Translations under genes and position numbers: made by a program
Shown: positions 8,444 through 15,033 of the stretch, piece after piece
Layout: each line of letters opens with the position of its first letter
Position numbering within the stretch: the first letter of the stretch is position 1
Assembly: GCA_012838875.1 (NCBI GenBank)
Contig: DUOL01000072.1
Span: 1 to 34,779, forward strand
Source: Bacteroidales bacterium
GTDB taxonomy: Bacteria; Bacteroidota; Bacteroidia; Bacteroidales; WCHB1-69
Reading direction: 5' to 3'
DNA length: 34,779 bases
The notes under the pieces: generated by a model
Told to the model about the DNA's origin: nothing
The model's input: the letters and a program-made list of their open reading frames with translations, nothing else
Database searches by the model: none

Positions 8444-9166
8444 ATGGGGCAAAAAGTTAATCCAATAGGTTTAAGATTAGGAATTATTAGAAGCTGGGAT
8501 TCTAATTGGTACGGTGGAAAAAATTTCGCTGATAAAATAGTTGAAGACGACAAAATCAGAAGATATTTGAATGCTCGTTTATATAAAGCCGGCATATCAA
8601 AAATTTATATAGAGAGAACACTTAAGCTTGTTACAGTTACTATCCACACCGCTCGTCCGGGTCTTATTATAGGAAAAGGAGGAACTGAAGTTGATAAACT
8701 GAAAGAAGAGTTGAAAAAAATTACTAATAAAGAGATACAAATTAATATCTCCGAAGTAAAACGCCCTGATTTAGATGCTGTACTGATTGCTCAAAATATT
8801 GCAAAACAGATAGAGGGTAGGATTTCGTACAGAAAAGCTATTAAAACTGCCATTGCTTCTACAATGCGAGCAAATGCAGAAGGGATAAAAGTTTCCATCT
8901 CCGGTCGTTTGGGAGGTGCTGAAATGGCAAGAACAGAGCATTTTAAAGAAGGAAGAACTCCATTACATACTCTACGTGCAGATATTGATTATGCTAAAGC
9001 CGAAGCTCATACGACCTACGGTCGAATCGGTCTCAAAGTATGGATATGTAGAGGTTTAGTTTATGGCAAAAAAGATTTGTTTAACTTGGCAGACAGTGGA
9101 AAAGATGCTAAAGGAGCCGGTGGAAGAAGACCTCCAAGAAGAGTAAGAGCCGAAAAGAATAGATAA
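8444..9166 (+). CDS. rpsC: 30S ribosomal protein S3
   Basis: Small-subunit head protein at the mRNA entry site. 240 residues, with start MGQKVNPIGLRLGI, a KH domain containing PGLIIGKGG (near 75-83) and the C-terminal domain with GRLGGAEMARTEHFKEG (near 154-170). The basic tail GAGGRRPPRRVRAEKNR is typical. It starts 8 bp after rplV and is separated from rplP by 37 bp. Confidence 0.98.
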   Translation: MGQKVNPIGLRLGIIRSWDSNWYGGKNFADKIVEDDKIRRYLNARLYKAGISKIYIERTLKLVTVTIHTARPGLIIGKGGTEVDKLKEELKKITNKEIQINISEVKRPDLDAVLIAQNIAKQIEGRISYRKAIKTAIASTMRANAEGIKVSISGRLGGAEMARTEHFKEGRTPLHTLRADIDYAKAEAHTTYGRIGLKVWICRGLVYGKKDLFNLADSGKDAKGAGGRRPPRRVRAEKNR

Positions 9167-9203
9167 TATTGAATAAAGTAGAAAACAATATAAATATATA
9201 GCG

Positions 9204-9629
9204 ATGTTACAACCAAAAAAGACGAAATACAGAAGACCGCAAAAGGGGAGAATGAAAAATATCACCAAACGTGGAAGTGAGATAGCTTTCGGGTCGTTTG
9301 CCATTAAGACGTTGGAACAACAGTGGATAACCGGTAGACAGATTGAAGCGGCACGACAAGCCATTACACGTTACATGAAACGTGAAGGACAGTTGTGGAT
9401 ACGTATTTTCCCGGACAAACCAATTACTAAAAAACCTGCCGAAGTTCGTATGGGTAAAGGTAAAGGTTCGCCCGAGTTATTTGTTGCTCGCGTTAGTCCC
9501 GGTAGAATTTTATTTGAAGCTGACGGCGTTCCCTTCGAAGTTGCAAAAGAAGCCCTTCGCTTAGGAGCTCAAAAATTACCCGTAGCTACAAAATTTGTTG
9601 TTAGAAGAGATTATTCCGAAGAAATATAA
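9204..9629 (+). CDS. rplP: 50S ribosomal protein L16
   Basis: 141 residues, the normal length. MLQPKKTKYRRPQKGRM is the classical start; ARQAITRYMKREGQLWIRIFPDKP and RMGKGKGSPE mark the 23S rRNA-binding core near the A site and central protuberance. It is followed 5 bp later by rpmC. Confidence 0.98.
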   Translation: MLQPKKTKYRRPQKGRMKNITKRGSEIAFGSFAIKTLEQQWITGRQIEAARQAITRYMKREGQLWIRIFPDKPITKKPAEVRMGKGKGSPELFVARVSPGRILFEADGVPFEVAKEALRLGAQKLPVATKFVVRRDYSEEI

Positions 9630-9634
9630 TAGAG

Positions 9635-9844
9635 ATGAAACAAAAAGTTATACATGAACTTTCTACCCCTGAGGTAATTGAAAGATTAGCGGAAGAGGAA
9701 AAACATTTGATTAAAATGAAATTAAATCATGCCGTATCTCCTCTTGAGAATCCTAATAAGATTAAAGAACAACGAAGAACCGTTGCTCGACTTAAGACAG
9801 AATTACGCAAACGTGAAATTAATCAACAATTGAAATCAGAATAA
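9635..9844 (+). CDS. rpmC: 50S ribosomal protein L29
   Basis: 69 residues, two helices. The first covers VIERLAEEEKHLIKMKLNHAV, the second KIKEQRRTVARLKTELRKRE, the usual L29 pattern. L29 lies at the exit-tunnel rim and helps form the docking site for trigger factor and SRP. Spacing to both neighbours is 5 bp. Confidence 0.97.
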   Translation: MKQKVIHELSTPEVIERLAEEEKHLIKMKLNHAVSPLENPNKIKEQRRTVARLKTELRKREINQQLKSE

Positions 9845-9849
9845 GGATT

Positions 9850-10107
9850 ATGGAAGAAAGAAATAAAAGAAAAATCAGAGAAGGTCTTGTTGTTAGTAAT
9901 AAGATGGATAAATCTATCATTGTTAGCGTAGAAAGAAGATTTAAACACCCTAAATACGGCAAGTTTTTAAAGAAAAATTCAAAGTTGGCAGCTCATGACG
10001 AAAAAAATGAGTGCAACATCGGAGATAAAGTAAGAGTTATGGAAACCAGACCCATAAGTAAAACGAAGTGCTGGCGTTTAGTAGAAATTATTGAAAGAGC
10101 GAAATAG
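9850..10107 (+). CDS. rpsQ: 30S ribosomal protein S17
   Basis: 85 residues, OB fold, a primary 16S rRNA binder. KIREGLVVSNKMDKSIIVSVER and FKHPKYGKFLKK are diagnostic, followed by GDKVRVMETRPISKTKCWRLVEI. The start codon lies 5 bp after the rpmC stop and the stop is 2 bp before rplN. Confidence 0.97.
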   Translation: MEERNKRKIREGLVVSNKMDKSIIVSVERRFKHPKYGKFLKKNSKLAAHDEKNECNIGDKVRVMETRPISKTKCWRLVEIIERAK

Positions 10108-10109
10108 TT

Positions 10110-10478
10110 ATGGTACAACAAGAATCAAGATTATTAGTAGCTGATAACAGCGGTGCAAAAGAAGTACTCTGCATCCGCGTGTTAGGTGGAACTAGAAAAC
10201 GCTACGCCGGCGTAGGAGATAAAATTATTGTTACTGTTAAAAGTGCTATCCCCGCCGGAAATATTAAAAAAGGAACAGTCTCTAAAGCTGTTATAGTAAG
10301 AACTAAAAACCGAATACGAAGAGGGGACGGCTCTTATATCAAGTTTGACGATAATGCCGTAGTTCTGCTTACAGCAGCGGAAGAACTAAGAGGAACCCGT
10401 ATTTTCGGACCTGTAGCTCGCGAACTTCGCGAAAAACAGTATGTGAAAATTATCTCTCTAGCTCCTGAAGTTCTTTAA
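10110..10478 (+). CDS. rplN: 50S ribosomal protein L14
   Basis: 122 residues, full length. The beta-barrel protein at the subunit interface begins MVQQESRLLVADNSGAKE. It includes the signature VLGGTRKRYAGVGDKI and ends with RELREKQYVKIISLAPEVL. It is followed by the largest gap in the operon (63 bp), which contains short CAATTG repeats. Confidence 0.98.
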   Translation: MVQQESRLLVADNSGAKEVLCIRVLGGTRKRYAGVGDKIIVTVKSAIPAGNIKKGTVSKAVIVRTKNRIRRGDGSYIKFDDNAVVLLTAAEELRGTRIFGPVARELREKQYVKIISLAPEVL

Positions 10479-10541
10479 GAAAGCAAAAATTAATAAATAT
10501 AAATGGACAATTGACAAAGACCAATTGCAAAAAAAAGAAAA

Positions 10542-10856
10542 ATGAAAATACATATTAAAAAAGGTGATATCGTAAAAGTAATAGCCGGTAATTCAAAAGG
10601 ATTACAAGGTAAGGTACTGAAAGTGGATAAAGATAAGTATAGAGCTTTAGTAGAAGGTATGAACCTCATACAAAAACATACGAAAGCTAATGCTAAAAAT
10701 CCACATGGTGGCATTATTAAAAAAGAAGCCCCTATTCATCTCTCAAATTTGATGGTTGTAGATTCTAAAGGAAATGCAACCCGAATTGGCAGAAGATTAG
10801 GCGAAAAAGGTAAATTAGTTAGATATTCTAAAAAAACAGGAGAGGAGATTAAATAA
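10542..10856 (+). CDS. rplX: 50S ribosomal protein L24
   Basis: 104 residues. The KOW motif is visible near the N-terminus (KKGDIVKVIAGNSKGLQGKV, about 6-25), then GMNLIQKHTKA and GGIIKKEAPIHLSN. It is an assembly-initiator protein of the large subunit. Its TAA overlaps the rplE ATG by one base (TAATG), giving translational coupling. Confidence 0.97.
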   Translation: MKIHIKKGDIVKVIAGNSKGLQGKVLKVDKDKYRALVEGMNLIQKHTKANAKNPHGGIIKKEAPIHLSNLMVVDSKGNATRIGRRLGEKGKLVRYSKKTGEEIK

Positions 10857-11410
10857 TGTACACACCAAGATTTAAAGAGAAATATTTAAAAGAAATCGTT
10901 CCCGCTTTAAAGGAACAATTTGGTTTTACTTCCGTAATGAGAGTACCGAAAATTACCAAAATTTGTCTAAACCAAGGACTTGGTAAATATGGAATCGCCG
11001 ATAAAAAACTCCTCGATGTCGGAGTGGAAGAGATGACAATGATTGCAGGGCAAAAAGCTGTTCAGACAAAGTCTAAAAAAGACATCTCGAACTTTAAATT
11101 AAGACGCGGCATGCCTATCGGCGTTCGAGTAACGTTACGCGGCGAAAGAATGTACGAATTTCTCGATAGATTAGTATCGGTTTCCATTCCTCGTATTCGC
11201 GACTTTAGAGGTATTAGCGATAAAGGATTTGACGGTCGTGGAAATTATACGTTAGGTGTTCCCGAACAGATTATCTTCCCCGAAATTGATATCGACAAAG
11301 TGGCAAAAATTAACGGAATGGATATCACATTCGTTACTACCGCCCGAAACGACAAAGAGTGCTTAGCACTATTAAAAGAATTTGGATTACCGTTTAAAAA
11401 TCAAAAATAG
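10856..11410 (+). CDS. rplE: 50S ribosomal protein L5
   Basis: 184 residues, standard length. The 5S rRNA-binding protein of the central protuberance. Diagnostic stretches are KITKICLNQGLGKYG near 30, AGQKAVQTKSKKDISNFKLR near 69 and IPRIRDFRGISDKGFDGRGN near 110. It is coupled to rplX through TAATG and followed 3 bp later by rpsN. Confidence 0.98.
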   Translation: MYTPRFKEKYLKEIVPALKEQFGFTSVMRVPKITKICLNQGLGKYGIADKKLLDVGVEEMTMIAGQKAVQTKSKKDISNFKLRRGMPIGVRVTLRGERMYEFLDRLVSVSIPRIRDFRGISDKGFDGRGNYTLGVPEQIIFPEIDIDKVAKINGMDITFVTTARNDKECLALLKEFGLPFKNQK

Positions 11411-11413
11411 AAT

Positions 11414-11719
11414 ATGGCAAAAGAATCATTGAAAGCAAAAGAGGTAAAAAGAGCACGTTTAGTGGCTAAATATGCCGCAAAACGGACTGAATTAAAGAAG
11501 ATTATTAACAGCAATGATAATGATTATGAAGCAAAACAAGCGGCTATTATTGCTTTGCAAAAATTGCCACCCAATTCTAACCCGATTAGAATGCATAATC
11601 GCTGTAAATTAACGGGACGTCCAAAAGGATATATACGTCAGTTTGGCATTTCTCGTATTAATTTTAGAGAAATGGCTTTAGCAGGGCTTATTCCCGGAGT
11701 AAAAAAAACAAGTTGGTAA
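11414..11719 (+). CDS. rpsN: 30S ribosomal protein S14 (zinc-free type)
   Basis: 101 residues. The C-terminal part NRCKLTGRPKGYIRQFGISRINFREMA identifies S14. It lacks the CxxC pairs of the zinc-binding form, so it belongs to the longer C-minus class, whose function does not depend on zinc. It contacts 16S rRNA in the 30S head. Confidence 0.97.
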   Translation: MAKESLKAKEVKRARLVAKYAAKRTELKKIINSNDNDYEAKQAAIIALQKLPPNSNPIRMHNRCKLTGRPKGYIRQFGISRINFREMALAGLIPGVKKTSW

Positions 11720-11743
11720 TATTTTAAAAAGAAGTAGAGAATT

Positions 11744-12142
11744 ATGAATACCGATCCGATTTCAGATTATTTAACAAGAATAAGAAATGCCATTATGGCA
11801 AATCATAAAGTTGTAGAGATTCCAACCTCAAAAATCAAAAAAGAGATTACCAAAATTTTGTTTGAGAAAGGTTATATCTTAAATTATAAATTTATTGACG
11901 ATACCCACCCCGGCACTATCAAAATCGCTCTAAAATATCACCCCGTTACTAAATTGTCTGCTATTAATAAATTGCAACGTGTTAGTAAACCGGGACTGCG
12001 TAAATATGTGAATGTTGAACAAATGCCTTCCGTGTTAAATGGGTTGGGCATTGCCATTATTTCTACATCACGTGGCATGATGACCGATAAAGAGGCTAAA
12101 GCGCAAAACGTTGGTGGAGAAGTTTTATGTTACATTAGTTAA
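11744..12142 (+). CDS. rpsH: 30S ribosomal protein S8
   Basis: 132 residues, normal length. TDPISDYLTRIRNAIMANH opens the N-terminal domain, and GIAIISTSRGMMTDKEAK with NVGGEVLCYIS at the end forms the conserved 16S helix 21 binding face. S8 is the spc-operon translational repressor in enterobacteria; no matching mRNA structure was checked here. Confidence 0.98.
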   Translation: MNTDPISDYLTRIRNAIMANHKVVEIPTSKIKKEITKILFEKGYILNYKFIDDTHPGTIKIALKYHPVTKLSAINKLQRVSKPGLRKYVNVEQMPSVLNGLGIAIISTSRGMMTDKEAKAQNVGGEVLCYIS

Positions 12143-12160
12143 AAATAAGGAGAGAGAGAT

Positions 12161-12718
12161 ATGTCAAGAATTGGAAAATTGCCAATCACGCTCCCTAAAG
12201 GAGTCGAAATTTCAAGAGATGAAAAAACAAATATTGTTACCGTTAAAGGTTCTCTTGGCGAACTAAAACAGTATGTTGACGGGGCTATTAACTATACAAT
12301 CGAAGATGGTCATGTAGTTTTAACAAGAGCGACCGAACAAAAAAGACACAAAGCCTTACATGGGCTATACAGATCGCTGCTTGCCAATATGATAAAAGGA
12401 GTTTCCGAAGGTTTTGAAGTTAAACAAGAACTTGTCGGTGTCGGATACAAAGCTGAAGCTAAAGGGCAACAATTAGAACTTTCATTAGGCTACTCACACA
12501 ATATTCTTTTTGAACTACCTCAAGAGGTAAAAGTAGAAACCATTACGGAAAAAGGGAAAAATCCTATTATTGTGCTTAAAGGAACCGACAAACAACTCTT
12601 AGGACATATTGCAAGTAAAATTCGTTCCTATAGAAAACCTGAACCTTACAAAGGAAAAGGTATCCGCTTTGTTGGAGAAGAAGTTAGAAGAAAAACAGGT
12701 AAAACAGCTGAAAAATAA
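12161..12718 (+). CDS. rplF: 50S ribosomal protein L6
   Basis: 185 residues, two L6 folds. MSRIGKLPITLPKGVE starts the protein, and the C-terminal signature EPYKGKGIRFVGEEVRRKTGK is intact. The start is preceded by AAGGAGAGAG, a Shine-Dalgarno-like run that is uncommon in this phylum. Confidence 0.98.
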   Translation: MSRIGKLPITLPKGVEISRDEKTNIVTVKGSLGELKQYVDGAINYTIEDGHVVLTRATEQKRHKALHGLYRSLLANMIKGVSEGFEVKQELVGVGYKAEAKGQQLELSLGYSHNILFELPQEVKVETITEKGKNPIIVLKGTDKQLLGHIASKIRSYRKPEPYKGKGIRFVGEEVRRKTGKTAEK

Positions 12719-12736
12719 TAAAAAGGAGATACGAAA

Positions 12737-13096
12737 ATGGCTTATAATCAAAAAGAATATAGAAGAAAACGAATCAAACAAAGAATTCGTAAAATTGTTA
12801 ACGGTACGCCGGAACGCCCGAGAATGTCCGTCTTTAGAAGTAATCACGATATTTACGTTCAGCTTATTGATGATATCGCAGGGCACACCCTATTGTCCGC
12901 CTCTTCTGCTATTCCCGAAATACAAGAACAGAAAATTACAAAAACAGAAAAATCTGCTCTCGTAGGGAAATTAATCGCACAAAAAGCAAAAGAAGCCGGC
13001 ATCGAAAAAGTTACATTCGACCGTAACGGCTATTTATATCATGGTAGAGTTAAATCTTTGGCAGAAGCAGCTAGAGAAGGTGGTTTAATTTTCTAA
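12737..13096 (+). CDS. rplR: 50S ribosomal protein L18
   Basis: 119 residues, 5S rRNA-binding. ERPRMSVFRSNHDIYVQLIDD (about 26-46) and FDRNGYLYHGRVKSLAEAAREGG at the C-terminus are diagnostic. The ATG is preceded by AAAAGGAGATACGAAA, another SD-like sequence. It lies 18 bp after rplF and 10 bp before rpsE. Confidence 0.98.
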   Translation: MAYNQKEYRRKRIKQRIRKIVNGTPERPRMSVFRSNHDIYVQLIDDIAGHTLLSASSAIPEIQEQKITKTEKSALVGKLIAQKAKEAGIEKVTFDRNGYLYHGRVKSLAEAAREGGLIF

Positions 13097-13106
13097 GAAA
13101 AAAAAT

Positions 13107-13625
13107 ATGACAAATATTAATATGCAACGAGTAAAATCAGCCGAAATTGAATTTAAAGACAGATTAGTAGCTGTTAACAGAGTAACAAAAGTAACAAAAG
13201 GGGGACGTACGTTCAGTTTCTCCGCTATTGTCGTAGTGGGTAACGAAAATGGCGTAGTAGGTTACGGCTTAGGAAAAGCAAAAGAAGTTTCAGCAGCGAT
13301 ACAAAAAGGAATTGACGATGCAAAAAAGAACCTTATTCGCGTTCCTATTCTTAAAGGCACCCTTCCGCACGCTCAGGAAGGAAAATATAGCGGTGCGTCC
13401 GTCTTTATGAAACCTGCCGCTCCCGGTACAGGAGTTATTGCCGGTGGTGCTATGCGTGCCGTTTTGGAAAGTGTCGGCATTAAAGACGTTCTCGCTAAAT
13501 CTAAAGGAGCTTCCAATCCTCATAGCGTAGTAAAAGCTACCATCAGAGCTTTGGCACAAATTCGCGACCCCTACGCCGTGGCACAAGTTAGGGGTATCCC
13601 TCTCGAAAAAGTTTTTAACGGCTAA
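13107..13625 (+). CDS. rpsE: 30S ribosomal protein S5
   Basis: 172 residues. The N-terminal dsRNA-binding domain contains DRLVAVNRVTKVTKGGRTFSFSA (about 19-41) and GYGLGKAKEVSAAIQKG. The C-terminal domain has GTGVIAGGAMRAVLESVGI. S5 guards decoding accuracy and the mRNA entry helicase site. It is the last gene of the transcript: rpmD, rplO and secY, which normally follow, are replaced by a terminator and repeat B. Confidence 0.98.
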   Translation: MTNINMQRVKSAEIEFKDRLVAVNRVTKVTKGGRTFSFSAIVVVGNENGVVGYGLGKAKEVSAAIQKGIDDAKKNLIRVPILKGTLPHAQEGKYSGASVFMKPAAPGTGVIAGGAMRAVLESVGIKDVLAKSKGASNPHSVVKATIRALAQIRDPYAVAQVRGIPLEKVFNG

Positions 13626-13671
13626 GAATTTATTGCAAAACCTCTATTTTAGAATAAAATATAGCATAAGG

Positions 13672-13708
13672 ACAAGGATTAGCATAAAACTAATCCTTGT
13701 TTTATTTT
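13672..13708 (+). terminator. rho-independent terminator of the ribosomal operon
   Basis: Perfect 11-bp stem ACAAGGATTAG / CTAATCCTTGT (13672-13682 and 13690-13700) with a 7-nt loop, followed by TTTATTTT. It lies 47 bp after the rpsE stop. The operon therefore really ends here. Confidence 0.9.
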
Positions 13709-13783
13709 ACGTGGGGTTAAGTAATATCTGAAGTCCTCGACAAATATCTTCTGTTAGGATAAAAATATTTTTATTTTTCTTTT

Positions 13784-13960
13784 GGGCGTGCCCCCTCGCT
13801 ATGCTCGGGGTCGGCGCCCGGTTCCAAGTCCGCGGGCACAAGCCGTGGGGACGCAAAGCGGCAAAAAGAGCTTACAAGCTCGCTTTTTTGCCGCAGCGTC
13901 CCCAACGGCTTCCGCCCTTGCGGGCTTTCCACCTAAGCGCCTCACGCAACCAACTTACTC
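13784..13960 (-). repeat. GC-rich hairpin repeat, copy B (full)
   Basis: Full copy in reverse orientation. The GGGCGTG end faces rpsE and the CCTCACGCAACCAACTT end faces the restriction island. The centre, GAGCTTACAAGCTC, is at 13868-13881. GGGGACGC and GCGTCCCC in the two arms pair perfectly in this copy. GCCC-GCAA-GGGC, read on the minus strand, is a stem with a GNRA-type loop. It is flanked by TTTTCTTTT, shared in complement with copies C and E. Open frames across it start with TTG and are not kept in other copies. Confidence 0.9.
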
Positions 13961-14121
13961 ATGCAGAAATATTAAACTTTGAGCTTTACACGCTTTTTGG
14001 AATAGTATCCGAAAAACTTGTAGAACACAGTGTCCTCTTGTGCCCTCCCAAGTTGTTGTACTACAAGAAAAACGTAATTTGGGGTATGAAACATGAGTTA
14101 GGACTTCACGTTTAAAATTTT
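13961..14121. other. non-coding stretch between repeat B and transposase remnant
   Basis: I find no supported gene here. A 40-codon reverse frame (about 13973-14092) has no recognisable features. An inverted pair ACTTGTAG / CTACAAG flanks roughly 50 bp near 14010-14075, possibly an old mobile-element end. Confidence 0.4.
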
Positions 14122-14327
14122 TTAAAAAACTATTTGACTTTCCTTATCTTGTTTGGGATGTAACGAACGAGGTATCAATTTTCCCAACCATGTCGTTTTA
14201 ATAGTCTGTAAATAGTTGTTTTATGGACTTTCTTTCCATCTAATTTTTCAAAATCCTCTTGTATCTCATGAATCGTAACCAACTCCCCTTTTTCTAAACG
14301 AGAAATATACGAATTAATAAAATCCAT
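14122..14327 (-). pseudogene. IS630-type transposase fragment, frameshifted
   Basis: The reverse strand encodes a 50-codon stretch ending VHKTTIYRLLKRHGW and then a TGA at 14175-14177. One added base in the G-run just before that stop (14183-14185) restores a frame reading GKLIPRSLHPKQDKESQIVF before another stop. The winged-helix TIYRLLKRHGW followed by PR-LHPKQDKE is typical of the DNA-binding part of IS630-family transposases. There is an in-frame stop just upstream, and the DDE catalytic domain is missing. It lies 23 bp downstream of the restriction gene on the same strand. Family assignment is from motif memory, not a search. Confidence 0.65.
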
Positions 14328-14350
14328 TTCTTATAGCCTGTGTAACACTG

Positions 14351-15031
14351 CTATCTTTTCTTTATTTCGTAATACCGTTTGTAATTTTCAATTTGTTTGA
14401 AAAAGTTTTCAGGGGACAATTTTTCTGTTATTAGTTTTGCAAATTGCTTTCCAAACCCTCTTTCCAAATTTGTTTTAATTACTTTGCCTGTTTTTTCGTC
14501 GATATTAACTAAAAATATACAAAGTTCATTGGGTCGGTGTGCTTGCGGAACGTCATAAATAAGTTTCAAATATTTTGTAATGTCTTTTTCATTGATAACT
14601 TCTATTTTTGAGGGCGTTACAGGATCGTTTTTCTTATAATACGGTGTTTGATAACGCATTATAATAATGTGTGCGTATGGAATTTGTTTTGCCTGTATGT
14701 TAGCGGTTTCGCCCATCATATTCTCAAAATAATTGTTAGCATTTTGCTTGTAATTGCTAGTTATAAACTTTATCCCCAAACAAAAGACTGGCGTTCCACC
14801 TTTCAGAACAGCAATATCAACATCTTTCGGATAATACTTTCCTTCAATTGTTGCTTCTTTTGAGCTTTCACTTAGATAGTGAATCTCGTACTTTTTACCC
14901 CATATCTCTTTGAGCGTATCTGCCATAAATTTATGAATTGGAAGAAGTTTTTGGGTACTTCTTGCTCCGTATTCTTTATATTTTTCAAATGAGTTTTTTA
15001 TGGCTTGTATTATTTTTTTTTCTTGGTACAT
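14351..15031 (-). CDS. type II restriction endonuclease (PD-(D/E)XK-like)
   Basis: About 226 residues from the ATG at 15031; a TTG at 15037 would add two. The likely nuclease core is PKDVDIAVLKGG with D72, followed by VFCLGIKF with K88. The usual acidic residue two positions before the lysine is Gly (G86), so the motif is degenerate. The next helix, NANNYFENMMGETANIQ, resembles the post-catalytic helix of XhoI/PaeR7I-type enzymes; that is a weak similarity judged by eye. The start is 2 bp beyond the methyltransferase stop, the usual M-then-R operon. Specificity is unknown. Confidence 0.7.
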   Translation of the reverse strand: MYQEKKIIQAIKNSFEKYKEYGARSTQKLLPIHKFMADTLKEIWGKKYEIHYLSESSKEATIEGKYYPKDVDIAVLKGGTPVFCLGIKFITSNYKQNANNYFENMMGETANIQAKQIPYAHIIIMRYQTPYYKKNDPVTPSKIEVINEKDITKYLKLIYDVPQAHRPNELCIFLVNIDEKTGKVIKTNLERGFGKQFAKLITEKLSPENFFKQIENYKRYYEIKKR

Positions 15032-15033
15032 AC

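Noticed and set aside
13782..13982. Open frame across repeat B with a similar protein on the reverse strand of repeat E (GRRPVPSPRAQAVG...)
   Set aside because: Starts with TTG and exists because the repeat is GC-rich. In the same frame copies C and D hit TAA at the centre (CTTCTAAAG variant), so coding is not conserved; other frames are open too.
13973..14092. 40-codon reverse ORF between repeat B and the transposase scar
   Set aside because: No similarity I recognise and no start signal; may be mobile-element debris but cannot be supported as a gene.
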